Source: Kingdonia uniflora
Taxonomy: Eukaryota > Streptophyta > Magnoliopsida > Ranunculales > Circaeasteraceae
Assembly: GCA_014058105.1 (NCBI GenBank)
Contig: JACGCM010001272.1
Span: 2,356,001 to 2,420,000, forward strand
Direction: 5' to 3'
Length of the DNA stretch: 64,000 nucleotides
Under the pieces are notes generated by a model that made no database searches, was not told where the DNA came from, and saw only the letters and a program-made list of their open reading frames with translations. This document shows, one piece after another, positions 48,544 through 60,619 of the stretch (its first letter is position 1; each line of letters opens with the position of its first letter). Made by a program: the position numbers and the translations under genes.

Positions 48544-50370
48544 TTAGCACCAGGCTGATGCTACCGTGAGCACACGACCCATCCAACCAAAGCTAATCCG
48601 TCCACCGTCTTCTTTAACGGTGAACCCCAAGTTGTTACCGTACTCTGAGCTGAGTCGAGCTCGCAATGAGTCGGCGATGTTTTGATTCAGTGGCGTTGGT
48701 GTGAGCCCAGCCATCCCCATTCGCGCACGCCATTTACCGTACACTTCGCACCGTTCCAACCGTTCTTTCCCTTCACACGCCACCGAATTAGCCGCTTTTC
48801 GACCCAAGCACTCGTCTATTCGCATCCGAGCAACCCCGTCCCGATTCATAATCAAATCCAACAAATCCAATGACTCCAACAATGCCAAATAATACGAGCT
48901 TGACTCCGCGACTCGTGCAACAAATGAGGCCGTGTTACAATTCATTTCTTGCTCAACAAGAGTCACGACTCGCGGGTTTAGTCCCTTTACTAGCCTAAGC
49001 AACTCGTCCCTGGGATTCTCAGTCGACACGCTCTCGTCAGCCAATTTGTAAAGCTTAAACGCAAAATTCACAACCAATGCCTCATCGGGGTCACAACAGA
49101 GCGAGTCCCGGTTGAGTTCGCTCAGTTTAGCGCAAACCACATTGAATTTAAGTGTCACACCAGCTCGTGCGGCGATCTTTTGCAACCATTCGTCGACCCT
49201 AACCAAATCGTCTCTGTTACCAGAGTCGTCTATGATTACAGGAGTGATCTTGAGAAATGTTGGTCTCCCAGATTGTCTTTCGCCCAAAGCATGAATCAGA
49301 GTTGAGTATTGACTTCCTTGCCCAATCTCGAAATCAAGAACATGAATGTTATTAGGTGTCTCTCTTGTTGCTTCAAGGATTGCTAAATTAGCAGCCATGA
49401 AACCGAGTTTAAAACACGGTGACGCCTTGAAGAGCATTTGTGTTCCAACAATGTGATCTTTGCTCCATAATTGGTTAACCGGCGGAGGATTCTCAACTGG
49501 GTTTATCCGAGATCGAAGAGCGGACACCATGTAAGCTGTTAGCCTCTGTTGTGGATCTCCTCTGGTGTTTGAAAACTGCTTCAATGTTTTCAAAGTAACT
49601 GTTGCAGTCTCAGTGTTTCCTTCAGATATAGCTGTAGCTATATCTATTAGTGATTGTTTGGTAGACGAAATCGAAGGTGAGGCCACGGATGTCGAAGACG
49701 ACGACGATGACGACGTCTCCGATGGAGAAAAGGGTGTCTGTTTCTGATTCTGGGGTTGAGTTGGGGTTACTAGTAGGTTTTCGCACCACTCGCTATTACT
49801 AAAAACTGAGAGAACATCATCATGATTAGACCCATCTTCGTCTGTATCATCTAACAGTTGTTTCTCAAGCTCTTGAAGCTGATTCCTTAGTTTCTTATCT
49901 GGGTCTACCTTAGATTCGATAAAAACACCATGTTTTGGAACCAATTGAGAGTAACAAAAGGTCGGGTTTTGGTTAGAAACGTTGTTGTTGTTGTTGTTGT
50001 GGTTGATGATGTTGTTAAGGCTATAACTATTATTACGTAGTTGTTGATAAAGTGGGTGAGTTTGTGTTTGAGCATACCTTGATGAAGGATCCATGGTTGA
50101 GAATTCGAAAGGTGTTTGAGGTGAGATTGGTGATGTTGTTGTTGTTTGATAGTAACTGTTGTTGTTGTTGTTGCTCCTCTGTTTCACAGAACGAAGAAAC
50201 GCTTGATGGTGATGTTGTCTCTCTGACTCTGCGATTGATCGTTTCGCAAGTTGAGATCGGTAGTGAAGTTGAACATTATTAATCGATCCTCCTCCATTAG
50301 AGGTGTTTGTGTTGTAGAAATCACCACCTCCACCTCCACCTCCACCTCCAGAGGGGTACCCAGAAGCCAT
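48544..50370 (-). CDS. SCL8: SCARECROW-LIKE 8-type GRAS transcriptional regulator
   Basis: Intronless 608-residue GRAS protein, expected to act in the nucleus. I start at the second Met (MASGYPSGG, 50370) because SCL8 proteins begin MASG with a Gly-rich stretch; an upstream in-frame Met would add seven residues. The N-terminal half is low complexity (Gly, Asn, Gln/His and Ser runs) with a conserved KLRNQLQELEKQLLDD helix near residue 160. The GRAS domain starts near residue 240 (SLIDIATAISEGN, LRI part with RLTAYMVSALRSR), then the VHIID equivalent NIHVLDFEIGQGSQY, the second leucine-rich part with FLKITPVI and VDEWLQKIA, the PFYRE-like region with VVTLVEQEMNCNT, and the SAW end FGWMGRVLTVASAWC. 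All blocks are present and open, so I consider it functional. The symbol rests on pattern recognition, not a database search. The flanking DNA is free of coding signal. Confidence 0.9.
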   Translation of the reverse strand: MASGYPSGGGGGGGGGDFYNTNTSNGGGSINNVQLHYRSQLAKRSIAESERQHHHQAFLRSVKQRSNNNNNSYYQTTTTSPISPQTPFEFSTMDPSSRYAQTQTHPLYQQLRNNSYSLNNIINHNNNNNNVSNQNPTFCYSQLVPKHGVFIESKVDPDKKLRNQLQELEKQLLDDTDEDGSNHDDVLSVFSNSEWCENLLVTPTQPQNQKQTPFSPSETSSSSSSSTSVASPSISSTKQSLIDIATAISEGNTETATVTLKTLKQFSNTRGDPQQRLTAYMVSALRSRINPVENPPPVNQLWSKDHIVGTQMLFKASPCFKLGFMAANLAILEATRETPNNIHVLDFEIGQGSQYSTLIHALGERQSGRPTFLKITPVIIDDSGNRDDLVRVDEWLQKIAARAGVTLKFNVVCAKLSELNRDSLCCDPDEALVVNFAFKLYKLADESVSTENPRDELLRLVKGLNPRVVTLVEQEMNCNTASFVARVAESSSYYLALLESLDLLDLIMNRDGVARMRIDECLGRKAANSVACEGKERLERCEVYGKWRARMGMAGLTPTPLNQNIADSLRARLSSEYGNNLGFTVKEDGGRISFGWMGRVLTVASAWC

Positions 50371-53143
50371 TAAAGACGAAAAAAAAATCAATCAATCTTG
50401 GACAAAAGGGGTTAAAGCAAATCTATGAGAAACCATGAAAGCCACAACTTTAACACAGACAGAGAGAGTTTTTATTTGTGTGAGAGGAGAGGAGAAAAAG
50501 CTCTGTGAACTGATTCTTGTAATTAATTGTATTTGTACCAAACGAAGGGAAAGGGGCGCCTCTCTTGTTTATTTTAATTTTTGTTTCAACCTTTTCAATG
50601 GAGATGATGTTTTCGAGTCTTACTTTCACACATTTGTTGCTTATTTACCTATCTTACTACCACCTTAACAAAATATAGATAATCTACTCTTCTACTACCA
50701 CACCAAACATCAATGTGTAAGCAATGTATCAAAAACAACACTCGCTTGCATGCAATCTCAGCTCTCCAGTTGAAAGATCTTCTTCATAAGTTAACTGGGA
50801 AACCGTCAGTCCCCGGTTGATTTAGTTGGGATTACCCACACGCGTCCTTGGACAGCATGGCCTTACGAATTTGAAAACCACAAAGTTTCACACGTTGCTC
50901 AACACCCCCACCACTTAAATATTCCGACCTCCTTTTTTTTTTTTTTTACTTCCTACCAATTTTGTATTTGACATAAATACCCCAAGAATACTTTATTGTA
51001 CCTAACCGATCCCTCCAAATGAGAAGCATTGAAAGTGTTTTCAGGGTCCACCGTCGAATGGATATCTTATCAATGCTTCAGATTGTTTCTTGTATGTGAT
51101 TCACTCTTCAGTTTTAGATATTGTATCAAAATAAATTAAATTATAAGTTTAAGATTTTTATTTTATTTTTACAAGGCAAGCCGGTTTCATATAATAACCC
51201 TGAGTTTCCATAACCTCTCTCTAGATGACATTATTTACGCATTTTGTGAAAATGGTATTTCTAGGAAGAAACCATGCATTGGAAACGGTCTTTAAGACTA
51301 CTCTTAGAATTCGGGAATATTTTCACAGTTCAATGAATTCCATTAATTCAACTGTCAACAAAATTTCTTTGATTTGTGGAGGTATTCTCGGGATACTAAG
51401 CAAAGCCCAAGTCTTATTGAGTGACAACTAACCGGTTCACTAATGAAAATACACACAAAGTTTGAGGTCTTTACTCAGTTGCGTAAGGAGAAGATTGGTG
51501 GAAATTTAGTTAGTAACCGAACCATCCAACAATAATATACACTTTGCAATTTTAGGTAACTATGCGTTCCTTCGACCTACACGTGACAGTGGAAGAATTC
51601 CCGTGAGGCAGCTCAACATATTCTTATCCTTATTTCCCGAAGATTACGTAAATCCATGGGACCTAATTATTTATGGGACACATATCCAAAGTTTTTCGTG
51701 TGTCACGATCTACTTTATTTTCTCAGGAAAGGGTATACATTAATGAACGAGTGTTTATCCAGCAAGGGACCCCTTATTGAGTATTCAACAAGGGGTCTAC
51801 TTGGCATCTTCTTATTGGATGACTTAGGTCATCCTAGTTTTAGCCTCATTAGTTAATAAGTAATCCATGCCCCCATTAAATCAAAATTTTCCTATTATTC
51901 ATAATAAAACGAAAAAATATTACTCCTCAAAGAGTACGAGGAATAATCTAAGTTTTCACCAGTCTTCATATTTATCGTAAAATCATTGTCGTTAATTTTG
52001 ACAAATACAAGCACCCATGTTAATCATTTCGGATTAGAAGTTGTACATTATAATGTGTTTGAAAACGATTTGACTTGCATCATCCACTTTGCATGTTATT
52101 GATGTTGAAAGTTACATAATAATAATGTGTTTAGATAGTTACTAAATCTTCTAATTAAGTCATACTATTGTCCTATATGAACATACGTACAGAATTGTAT
52201 ACGGCGAATGCGTATTCTATATCATCATTTACGGTTTCACTGAAGGCGCCGACAATTCTCGGGGTGCTGTCAAAATGACCACCGTAGTAGATTTTTTTTT
52301 CCCCTCCAAGATTCTATAGTAATTGTTGGTATACCTAACAAACCTGCTCATATTGTCTGTGTTGTAGTCGATTACTATAGTGTTAAGTGTATACCAACCG
52401 CAATGCCAACTATTGCTTGGGCAAAAAATAAACCTCTTAAATGATATTCAACAACTAATTCAGGCCCCATCATGATTAGCATTTTATTTTAACTAATCAT
52501 GCTTTTCTAACATATAATCAAAGAAAAGGAACTCACTTTATGCGCATTTCTCTACTACTTTCTCCCATTAGGCAATTCGATTTCATTTTTATTTTTTATT
52601 CGTGAAGTTTGTAGAGAAAAAGTTTGGTCCCTGTCCTAAGCGCCTCTTCATTCAACAATTGTCATATTTAACCTAACTTCTTAACCTTAGTTAGTTAGCT
52701 ACTATTAGCATTTGTATCCTCCTTAATTAATTAATGGACAGTAAATTACTCAAATAAGGTAATTAGATTTTCTATTTTGATTATGTAATTTTGACTGAAA
52801 CCCAAATAAGGAGAACTCCTTATTGAAACCAAATGAAGTAACCATGAGGATTCAACACATATTACGAGGAACGAAGAATGATAATATGGAGACTTAAAAT
52901 TAATAACCAATTTCTTACGATACCAAAGTCTTAATTCCAAAACAGCAATACAAAACTAGAAGATTGTAGTCTTGTTTACACTATAAGAATACTAGGAGGG
53001 CATACAGTCTTAAAACTCACTTTCATCAACTTCTAGTCTACGAAGAATTGCATTATTACAATTAGAGAACAATTATAAATGGTCCTAATGTCTGTGGATT
53101 TTTCTATGGCAGCTTTGATATTAGTTCATTCTTTTTTGACGCC
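50371..53143. other. GRAS gene upstream region and intergenic DNA
   Basis: 50371-50560 is pyrimidine/purine-biased leader-like sequence (AGAGAGAGTTT and GAGAGGAGAGG on this strand), compatible with a 5' UTR. The promoter of the minus-strand GRAS gene should lie to the right. A T run sits at 50931-50947. ORFs of 60-68 codons at 51225-51856 have no recognisable domains. I see no RNA gene. Confidence 0.45.
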
Positions 53144-54200
53144 CACCTAGCATAAGCCCCCTTCCCTGTAGAGTCTAAATAGGACCCCTCTAATCTCACG
53201 CCACCTAACCCGCAATTTCTTGCGACCTCCACTTCTCCCATTTTTCTTTCCTAAAATCAATCTCTTTTTTATAATACCATATTAGCCTTTGCATGTCTTT
53301 ATTGAGTTCTTTGACATTGAAATAATAATAAATAAATAAAAACAACAACTCATTTCATATTTTTATAAGCGGGAGTGATCCTTTTTTTTTATAGACAAAA
53401 TCAAGAATTATAATCATCTCCCCTATATAATTCTTCATTTATTGTTTGCCTTTACAATATTTTGGGGAAACGGGCAAGACCCGCTATGATTATTTATTTA
53501 CGCTACAAATTGCTTTTGGGGAAGCGATTAAGATCCTTGATTTTTATTAGGGAAAATGATAATATCCACTAGAATTATTTTTATAAATTGAATCCGCTAC
53601 AATTTTTTGTGGGGGAGACGATTAAGATCATCGGTTTCAAACTACTGAGATCCTATTTTAATTTTTCAAAATTTACCCGCTATAAATTTTTGTTAGGGAA
53701 GCGACTAAGGTGTTTAGAATTTTTATTTTATTTATTTATTTATAAAATTGATCAACTACATTTATATTAGTTTTTGTTAGGAGTTAAGTCCAGCCCAAGC
53801 TAGGAGCCCAACAAGTTTAAGGTGTCATACATGACTCCTAACAAGCCATAGACTCTTTAGGGTTATGAGGAGAGTTTGAATAGGTTAGGTAACTTATTCA
53901 ATAGGGTTATCGATATGAATGTATTATGTACAGTTATACAGTTCTCCATCATCTCTCTCAATTACTTCAAGATATAGAACTGGTAATCCTTCGATAGTAG
54001 GTTATTACTAACAGTTTTTATTTTATTTTAAAGTACAATAATAAAATACATGCAAAAGCTAATATGACATTATAAAAAAGATAAATGATTTTAAGAGAAA
54101 AAAAATAGGGAAATGTAGTCGTAGTAAATTGCAGGTTAGGTAGTGTGAGATTAGAGGGGTCTTATTTAGAGTCCATGGGAAAGGGGGCTTATGCTAGGTG
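53144..54200. mobile_element. Long-TIR non-autonomous DNA transposon (1.06 kb)
   Basis: About 80-bp inverted arms: the left starts CACCTAGCATAAGCCCCCTT and includes CCCCTCTAATCTCAC; the reverse complement of 54120-54200 matches it with roughly a dozen differences. Arms this long point to a Mutator-like or foldback element. No transposase is encoded. I could not find a matching 9-bp duplication. The interior carries a set of degenerate repeats (see 53455-53790). Confidence 0.8.
53455..53790. repeat. Degenerate internal repeats of the long-TIR element
   Basis: The phrase CGCTACAAATT...GGGGAAGCGATTAAGATC recurs about four times in varied form (around 53465, 53510, 53600 and 53690), spaced roughly 60-110 bp apart, followed by a last GTTAGGAGTTAAG version near 53775. 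Confidence 0.6.
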
Positions 54201-55547
54201 AACTCAACCACTTCATAGGTCTAAAAATAAGAGTCATGAAATTAGGAAACTGTATTAGTTTTAGATCCTTGTAGTTGATATTCAACCCTTAATTGGATGA
54301 GCAGAAATCTTAATGACACAAAAACTAAGCAACTAATTAACCAAGGTTTAGAAGTTGAGTTAAATAGAACACTTGTGGAATGCAGATGTGCTTAGAACGG
54401 TTCTCGTTCCTAAGCGCACAGGTCTGAATTTTTTTCTCAAGTTTTGAGGCAAAAATATGTTATTGCATAACATTTCTTGAATTGTATCATCATACATTTA
54501 TGCCAATGAGACTATTTTGTAACATAAGCAAAAGGAAAAAAAACTCCTGGAGATGGTTTCAGCTCCTCAGAACATCTTTGAGCAGAGAAAAACCGTACAA
54601 GTGTCCAAATCTAATTCCAACATGCTCTCTCATGTACGTCACAATTCACAAGACGAATGCTCAAATTTGCTTTATTTGTATATTTGCATGCATGCGTGTT
54701 TATTTGGTGCTTTTTATCTCCACGTTAAATTAATCCCACATTAAATACTGCACTTACACGTGTTGATTTTACAGAGGACTTTAAGATGAATTCTTAAATG
54801 CTCTGTAAAGTTATGGGCTTGGGTCAAATTTGATAGTACTGTTGAGTGTTGACGGTGGGCTGTCATTTTTATGGGCTTTTTTCATCAAATTTTTTAAAAA
54901 ATTGGAAAATTGGCTCCATCCATGGCAAAGAGACGAATTGATAAGAGAACAATTTTCATAGCTAATTTTTGCGTCAACCAACTAATCATTAAGTTAAATA
55001 TTTTATGATTCTCGCTGTAAAAGTTTTTTTTTTTTTTTTTTTTCTTTCTCTCGAAGCAGTCCAACACAATTTTAGTTCACTGTAGAACTAAAAAATGATA
55101 TGTATAAAATAAAAATAAGAATACAAGATAGACCGTTTCATAAATTATTAAGGAGCGGATTACTTTATTTTTATCGACTAGAGGTATCCGGGACATTCGG
55201 CCAGACCGTCAAATTCCAACTGATCTATTCATGTCTTCAAGATCATAAGAGATCCTCTGACCATATCTATTAAGATTGAATTCAAGGCTCCATTTAGTTC
55301 GCTGCAAGTCGATGCAATGCAAATCCAATGATTTGCATCGCATTAAAAGTCAGGGATTTTTTTAATAAAAACATGAATGCAATCTAATTGCAGATTGATG
55401 TTTATTTTTGGTTAGGTGCATTTGCATATGATAACTACATTTCTTTATTCTCTTAAAAATGTACTTATTTTTCTTCTATTTTATTTCCAAAGTAGAAAAC
55501 CAAAATAAAAACTCTTTTGCATAAATTTTTCACTGCAACCAAATACA
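54201..55547. other. Intergenic, no gene seen
   Basis: AT-rich, with a T run at 55025-55043. ORFs near 54482-54744 overlap each other in two frames and have no domain. Around 55290-55345 there is a short palindromic stretch (GCAATGCAAATCC / GATTTGCATCGC) that may be part of a small MITE, but I could not define ends. Confidence 0.45.
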
Positions 55548-55938
55548 AGTAAAAAGCAGGGGTGAGTACGGGTCGGTTCGGGTCTATTTCCAACCAAAAT
55601 TGAAACCACACCGACCATAATCGGTTCATGGAAACAGAAACTGAAACCGAACCAATTTTGGTCGGTTCGGGTTTGAAATCGACTGGGAAATCAAAATGGT
55701 AAACCGACACCGAACCGTTTCTTTCCCAAATCTAATTTTTTACTGTTTCTTCCCCAAATCACAATTGAAATCATGAAATCCAAAACCCAAAAATCGACGA
55801 AGGCACCTTCAATTTGAATCACTTGAACAATTAAAACTAAAAGAAACCGTTAAACTCATCTTCAATTTGAGGGTTTCACAAAAAGAAGCAAACATAGAGA
55901 GGAGAGAGATTCTTCATCGTCGTCATCTCATGCGCCAT

Positions 55939-55941
55939 TAA
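55939..55941. repeat. Harbinger target duplication TAA, left copy
   Basis: TAA before GAGCATCTC; the same TAA follows the right end at 61517-61519. A TAA/TTA trinucleotide is the PIF/Harbinger signature. Confidence 0.8.
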
Positions 55942-56085
55942 GAGCATCTCTAGCAGCGAGTATGGGTTTGGGTGTGAGTTCTGACACTCTGGCTCACCAA
56001 ACCCACAACTCACACCCGACCTCTCCCAGCAGCCAGTGTGAGTTTCCTACGTGGAGTTTTTTTTTTAATTTAAAGAAGATTAAAA

Positions 56086-56134
56086 CACCGCATGGTATTT
56101 CTTTTACCGTGCGGTAAAAAGAACACCGCGCGGG
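56086..56134. repeat. Left subterminal CG-rich motif pair of the Harbinger
   Basis: ACCGTGCGGTAAAAAGAACA followed by CCGCGCGG, about 145-190 bp from the left end. The same arrangement, in the same orientation, is at 61320-61349. Confidence 0.8.
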
Positions 56135-56584
56135 GTTCCAAACACCGCCGCTTCAACTGTTAGTAAAACTCACTCCCCATTTGACTATTTCCACATTTTT
56201 ACATCTAGCTCTCTCACAAAATCCCTGGTAAAAAAATTAGTGATTCCAACAAAATCAAAATGCATATGCCAGAGGGAGAACCACACCCTAGTACTATGTC
56301 TGGGTTTAGAGAAACAAGAGATCTAGAGCATGCCGTAACTCGCTCGAGGTCTGGAAGGAAAAAAAAAAAGCGAGTGGAATTTGAAGATGTCTAACCCCAA
56401 TCTATACCAAACCCAACCCAAGAAAACTTCACCCGGAGGTGTATTACCCAACTCCCAGACGGAGTCAGTCACATCTATTACACGAAAAAGGAACTCACAA
56501 TAAGTTTTAGTGTAATTGTGAATTTGTATTTTTTCCATAAATCAAGTGTTTGACAAAATGCCTCAATGAACAAAATTAGGATTC

Positions 56585-58447
56585 GATGCGTGTGCACGGC
56601 ATATTCACTGCGGTGTTCAAAGTGTGGAAGGATATTACCACAATTCCAGCTGTAAGGGACGTCGTGGTAAATATTTTTTAGGCAGTTTATGGATATACGC
56701 TTGGGCAATTCAGATAATCGGTTAATTCAGGCGCTTACAGGGCATTGGTGGCCGACCACACACACGTTTTTGTTCCCTTGTGCGGAGATAGAGGTCACTC
56801 CTCTCGATTTCACTATGCTGACATCATTGTCCATCGACCGATATCCGACACAGGTGCCATATGACGACACATGGTCTATTTTATCTAATGTGAGGCAATT
56901 TCTCCCCAACATTGATTTCAGCCATATAAAGAGTGGGAACGTCAGCATTGCACATTTGATGACGTACTTGACCGTCGCAGCTGATCCGGAGGATGATATT
57001 ACTATTACTCGTGTTTTTATCCTCTTCATGATGAGACATTTGTGGTTCCAGACGGCCAACGGCACCGTCCCGCTTGGATATCTCGCGGTCGTGATCGATT
57101 TGGACTTGACTGCCCAATATGACTGGGGTTCTGCTATTCTTGCTTCCTTGTACCATGGTTTGGATACCACAGTCACGACCGGGGGTGCCATCAGTAGATT
57201 TGTCTAACTTCTTCTGGTACACTAACACTTTTTCCTTTTACAAATCAAATATCTTCCAATAAACGTCTTAAATATAAATTCTTATTATTTTTTATGTTAT
57301 TCCAAAATGCAGTATTGGTTCTACGAGTATTGTAGGGTTGGTTACCCTATAGTCAAGGAAGATGTAAAGTATCCAGCCTATCCGTACCTCAGAGCATGGG
57401 AGAGGGGGAACATGAAGAAAACAAATGACCAGGCAGCCAATCTATTTATTCTAGGCAGATACCATATTGATCACCGCACTGTTGAGACGATCACATGGGA
57501 ACCTTGGTTAGATTCTCCAGTGTCTGAGATAGAAGACGTACTGACTGCAAAACTCTTATCCCGTAAAAGGGTGTCACTTTAAGTACCAAACGGAAACTAC
57601 AAATATTACTTGAGGGATAGATGCTGGAAGCAGTTGGAAGGCGAGGAGCGTATTACTTTTGATTCTCCGCTTAACATGTTGCCGCATATTAGTCCAGCGA
57701 CTTTACATGAGATGAGACAGGCCGGGTTCGTTGACTGTGAGTAGTTTGTGGTAGGGGAGGAGCGAGAGACTTATGCCTCATATTGGGCTGAACAAACTTC
57801 GGAGGTAGGCCACATGTTGACAGATTCCCAGATGATAGGGAATATAGATATGTTCAGACCGACTGCACTCAGAGCTGGAATTATACCCGTGGTGGTTACA
57901 TCAGCGTCGGTTCATAGCTTGTCCTAGAACTTTAGTTCGCCTGGCGAGGCGGAGGGGCCAGACCTGAGGTGGCACATGAAGTGGACAGGGCGGTATGAGA
58001 GGCTCCCCATCGCCTGCTTGAGGGACCTGTTACCCATGTCTTCCTCCGGCGACGCAGAGGAGTTGTAGTACCTGACCCATGGTATGTGGGGACTCATCCT
58101 TGCAGAGTTTGCGCGGGACGGACAAAGACTCTAGGAGGTGAGGATGACTTTGCTATTACCCGCAGGTAAATTAACAGTATAGATCATCAACTATATGCCC
58201 ATGTAAGTATTTTATTTATGTTTTTATTGCGGTATTTTTTCTTAATGTCATATTTATTTTGTCAAAATATTTATAAAGTTTATTTATCCCATTCAGGACC
58301 TACAGTTGAGGAGGGGGTGTGACGTACGGGCGGTGTCGCTACCACCTGGAGGTGGCACGAGGACGAGACAACGTAGATCTGGTCCGCGATCCAGGGGAGG
58401 CGGTACTAGCCGCAGGGGGCGGGGTACTGGAGATGATTCTGAGTAGA
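56585..58447 (+). pseudogene. Plant mobile domain (PMD) gene inside the Harbinger
   Basis: The PMD (aminotransferase-like plant mobile domain) occurs in MAIN/MAIL-type plant proteins and in several transposons. From an ATG at 56585 the start reads MRVHGIFTAVFKVWKDITTI; after a frame shift near 56680 the core follows (NRLIQALTGHWWPTTHTFLF, LDFTMLTSLSIDR, GTVPLGYLAVVIDLD, YDWGSAILASLYHGLD). Intron 57217-57312 (GT...CAG, phase 0) joins LLL to YWFYEYCRVGYPI. The second exon runs to about 58202 with six in-frame stops (for example 57580 and 57739), mostly TAG or TAA that may come from CAG/CAA. A second intron (58203-58296, GTAAGT...TTCAG) precedes an Arg/Gly-rich tail (GGGTRTRQRRSGPRSRGGG) ending at 58447, which needs a frame change. 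Clearly a pseudogene. Confidence 0.8.
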
Positions 58448-59014
58448 TATAGGTATTTTTTATACTTTTGTAGACGATGTAGAAGCTCAGCTTTAATTAT
58501 GTAGATGACTCTGAGTAGACGATATATTTGTAGACGATGTTTTGGATGCTCTTAATGTTCATTAGCCATGATTATCTAATATTGAAATTGACTAAAGTTT
58601 TTGTTGAAATTGACTATTTGTCTATTCGATTAAATTTGCACTAATGTGTTTTACATTTCTGCAGACTATTTGGTAAAGTTTTTATGTTTTTGGTAGAGTT
58701 TTTTCAATGTCTATTCAAACAAACTATTTGTCTATTCGAATAAATTTCAACAATTTTGCACAATTTGTCACTGAACAGTTTTATTCGAATAAAACCTAAT
58801 TCTATTCGAACAAAATTGTCACTGAGGTCGAATACAAACATAGATTTGGCGGTGAAATGAACACCGCGCGGTGTTCCTTTTACCGCCAAATCTAGGGAAA
58901 AAGACCCACAACTTCTTCCCCTTTTACATTTCTCCCATTTTTACACTTCTTTCTTCCATTAGAAACTTATTCACCATCTGGTATTACACCATTCTCTCAT
59001 CTCCACAGCCTCAA
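58448..59014. other. Spacer between PMD and transposase
   Basis: No gene. It contains several TTCGAATAAA / TTCGAACAAA motifs at 58625-58815 and the 54-bp palindrome at 58841-58894. The transposase leader (CT-rich, 58910-59010) follows. Confidence 0.6.
58841..58894. repeat. Central 54-bp palindrome of the Harbinger
   Basis: Two 27-bp arms, TAGATTTGGCGGT...ACACCGC and its complement, match at 25 of 27 positions around a CGCG centre and contain the same ACCGCGCGGT core as the subterminal motifs. It lies 120 bp before the transposase ATG. Confidence 0.9.
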
Positions 59015-60353
59015 ATGTCATTTTCATCATCCGATTCATCCATACCCGATCCTCCAGGTTTATCGTCGTCGTCCTCCGATGACGATCTTATCTTTAATTG
59101 TGTGGCGGCAATATGCGTTATGCACCAAGCTACAGTGAACATAGTAGTTGAAGATGTAACTTCGAGTTGCTGCGGGAGTGTTATGGGCAGTATGGATAAG
59201 AAAAAGAAGCGAGATCACCTATTGGGGAATTACAACATTATACAAGACTACTTCAAGCCGAATTGCACATATGAGCCATGAGAATTTTGGTAACGTTTTC
59301 GTATGAGTAGAGACATGTTTATGCGTCTATTCGATGCAGTCGTTGCACATGATCATTATTTTGTCCAGAAACCCAACAACGCCTGGTACTATGGGGTTAT
59401 CACCGTACCAAAAGGTAGTCGCAGCACTACGTTTCCTAAGCTACGATGTTACGGCAGATCTTTTTGACGAATATATCTGAATAGGAGAAAATACAACCTG
59501 ATTATGTGTGAAAATGTTTTGTGTTGCAGTTATACAAATTTTTGGCGAGGAATATCTTCGAGCACCTAACGCGCCCGACGTCGAAAAGTTAAAAGTGATC
59601 GGAGAGTCCTGGGGATTTCCTGGCATGTTAGGAAGCCTTGATTGCATGCATTGGATATGGAAAAATTGTCTCAAAGCTTGGCACGGTCAATTTACTTGTC
59701 ATTACCCTAAGGCGACACTGATTCTTGAAACGGTAGCTTCACACGACCTTTGGATTTGGCATGTTTTTTTTAGGTTACCAGGGTCTAACAATGATATCAA
59801 TGTCCTGCAACAATCACATCTTTTTACAGACCTGGCCGATGGTATCGCATCGCCTTGTAATTATATAATTGCCAGAAAAGCTTATGATATAGGGTATTAC
59901 CTAGCGGATGACATATACCCCAAATGGGGAACACTTATCCAAACCATATCTAATCCGGTTACAGCGAAACAAAAATTCTTTGCTCAACAACTAGAAAGTT
60001 GCCAAAAAGACTTAGAACGGGCGTTTGGGGTTTTACAATCTCGGTTCAATGTTGTAAAAAATCCAGTTAAATTGTGGGACCCCCAGGTTTTGAGCAATGT
60101 CATGAAGGCGTGCATGATAATGCACAATATAATCGTCGAGGAGGAACGAGGTGCATTCCTATCATACTTAGACTACAATCCGGCCGAGCCCTCAACTATC
60201 GAAGGCGAACGGTTCGATATTGTACGCAAACGCGGAACAATAAAATTTTTTATATCGAAAATGAATCGGATTCAAAGTCGAGAACTTCACTTTGATCTAA
60301 AGGATGATCTAATCAAGCATTTGTGGGCCGTGAAGAGAAATCTTCAAAATTAG
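59015..60353 (+). pseudogene. PIF/Harbinger transposase (DDE_Tnp_4)
   Basis: It cuts and joins the element ends in active relatives. It starts MSFSSSDSSIPDPPGL at 59015 and is open to a TGA at 59279-59281, then FRMSRDMFMRLFDAVV in the same frame; near 59390 the reading shifts to MGLSPYQKVVAALRFL, with two further stops. From about 59508 to 60353 it is open: FGEEYLRAPNAPDVEKL, the first catalytic Asp in GMLGSLDCMHWIWKNC, the second in LPGSNNDINVLQQS, then IGYYLADDIYPKWGT and the Glu in DLERAFGVLQSRF, ending VMKACMIMHNIIVEEER and a tail. All three acidic residues of the DDE triad are present. Length matches ALP1/Harbinger-type transposases, but the N-terminal half is broken. Confidence 0.88.
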
Positions 60354-60619
60354 TACTCCATTTCTTGTATTATTTACGTGTTCTTGATGTAATTTAATGC
60401 TTCTCTTAGTCGTACAAGTTTATTAAACATGTTTTTTTAACACAATATTAATCTTGTATTTGTTTTAACGCAATATTATCGGAAATAAATATTTCAAAAA
60501 CAAACTATAAAATTTTGAGCAGTACATTATTCAAACGTTTACATTATTGGTTATTAAACTACATTTTTGGATAAAAAATTTCTATATACAACAAAGTTAA
60601 ATTACATTTCATCACCACT

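Noticed and set aside
48682..49747. Plus-strand ORFs across the GRAS gene
   Set aside because: Shadows of the GRAS reading frame; low-complexity content mirrors Ser/Asn runs.
51225..51856. Two ORFs of 66-68 codons upstream of the long-TIR element
   Set aside because: No domain, no splice-consistent partners, AT-rich composition typical of chance ORFs.
55285..55552. Tourist-like MITE with GGCTCCATTTAGTT end
   Set aside because: The inverted match (TTTRGTT.GC) is short and the right end overlaps the next element; not enough to call.
56727..57228. Minus-strand ORFs of 115 and 154 codons over the PMD exon
   Set aside because: They are shadows of the PMD coding strand; the domain match is only on the plus strand.
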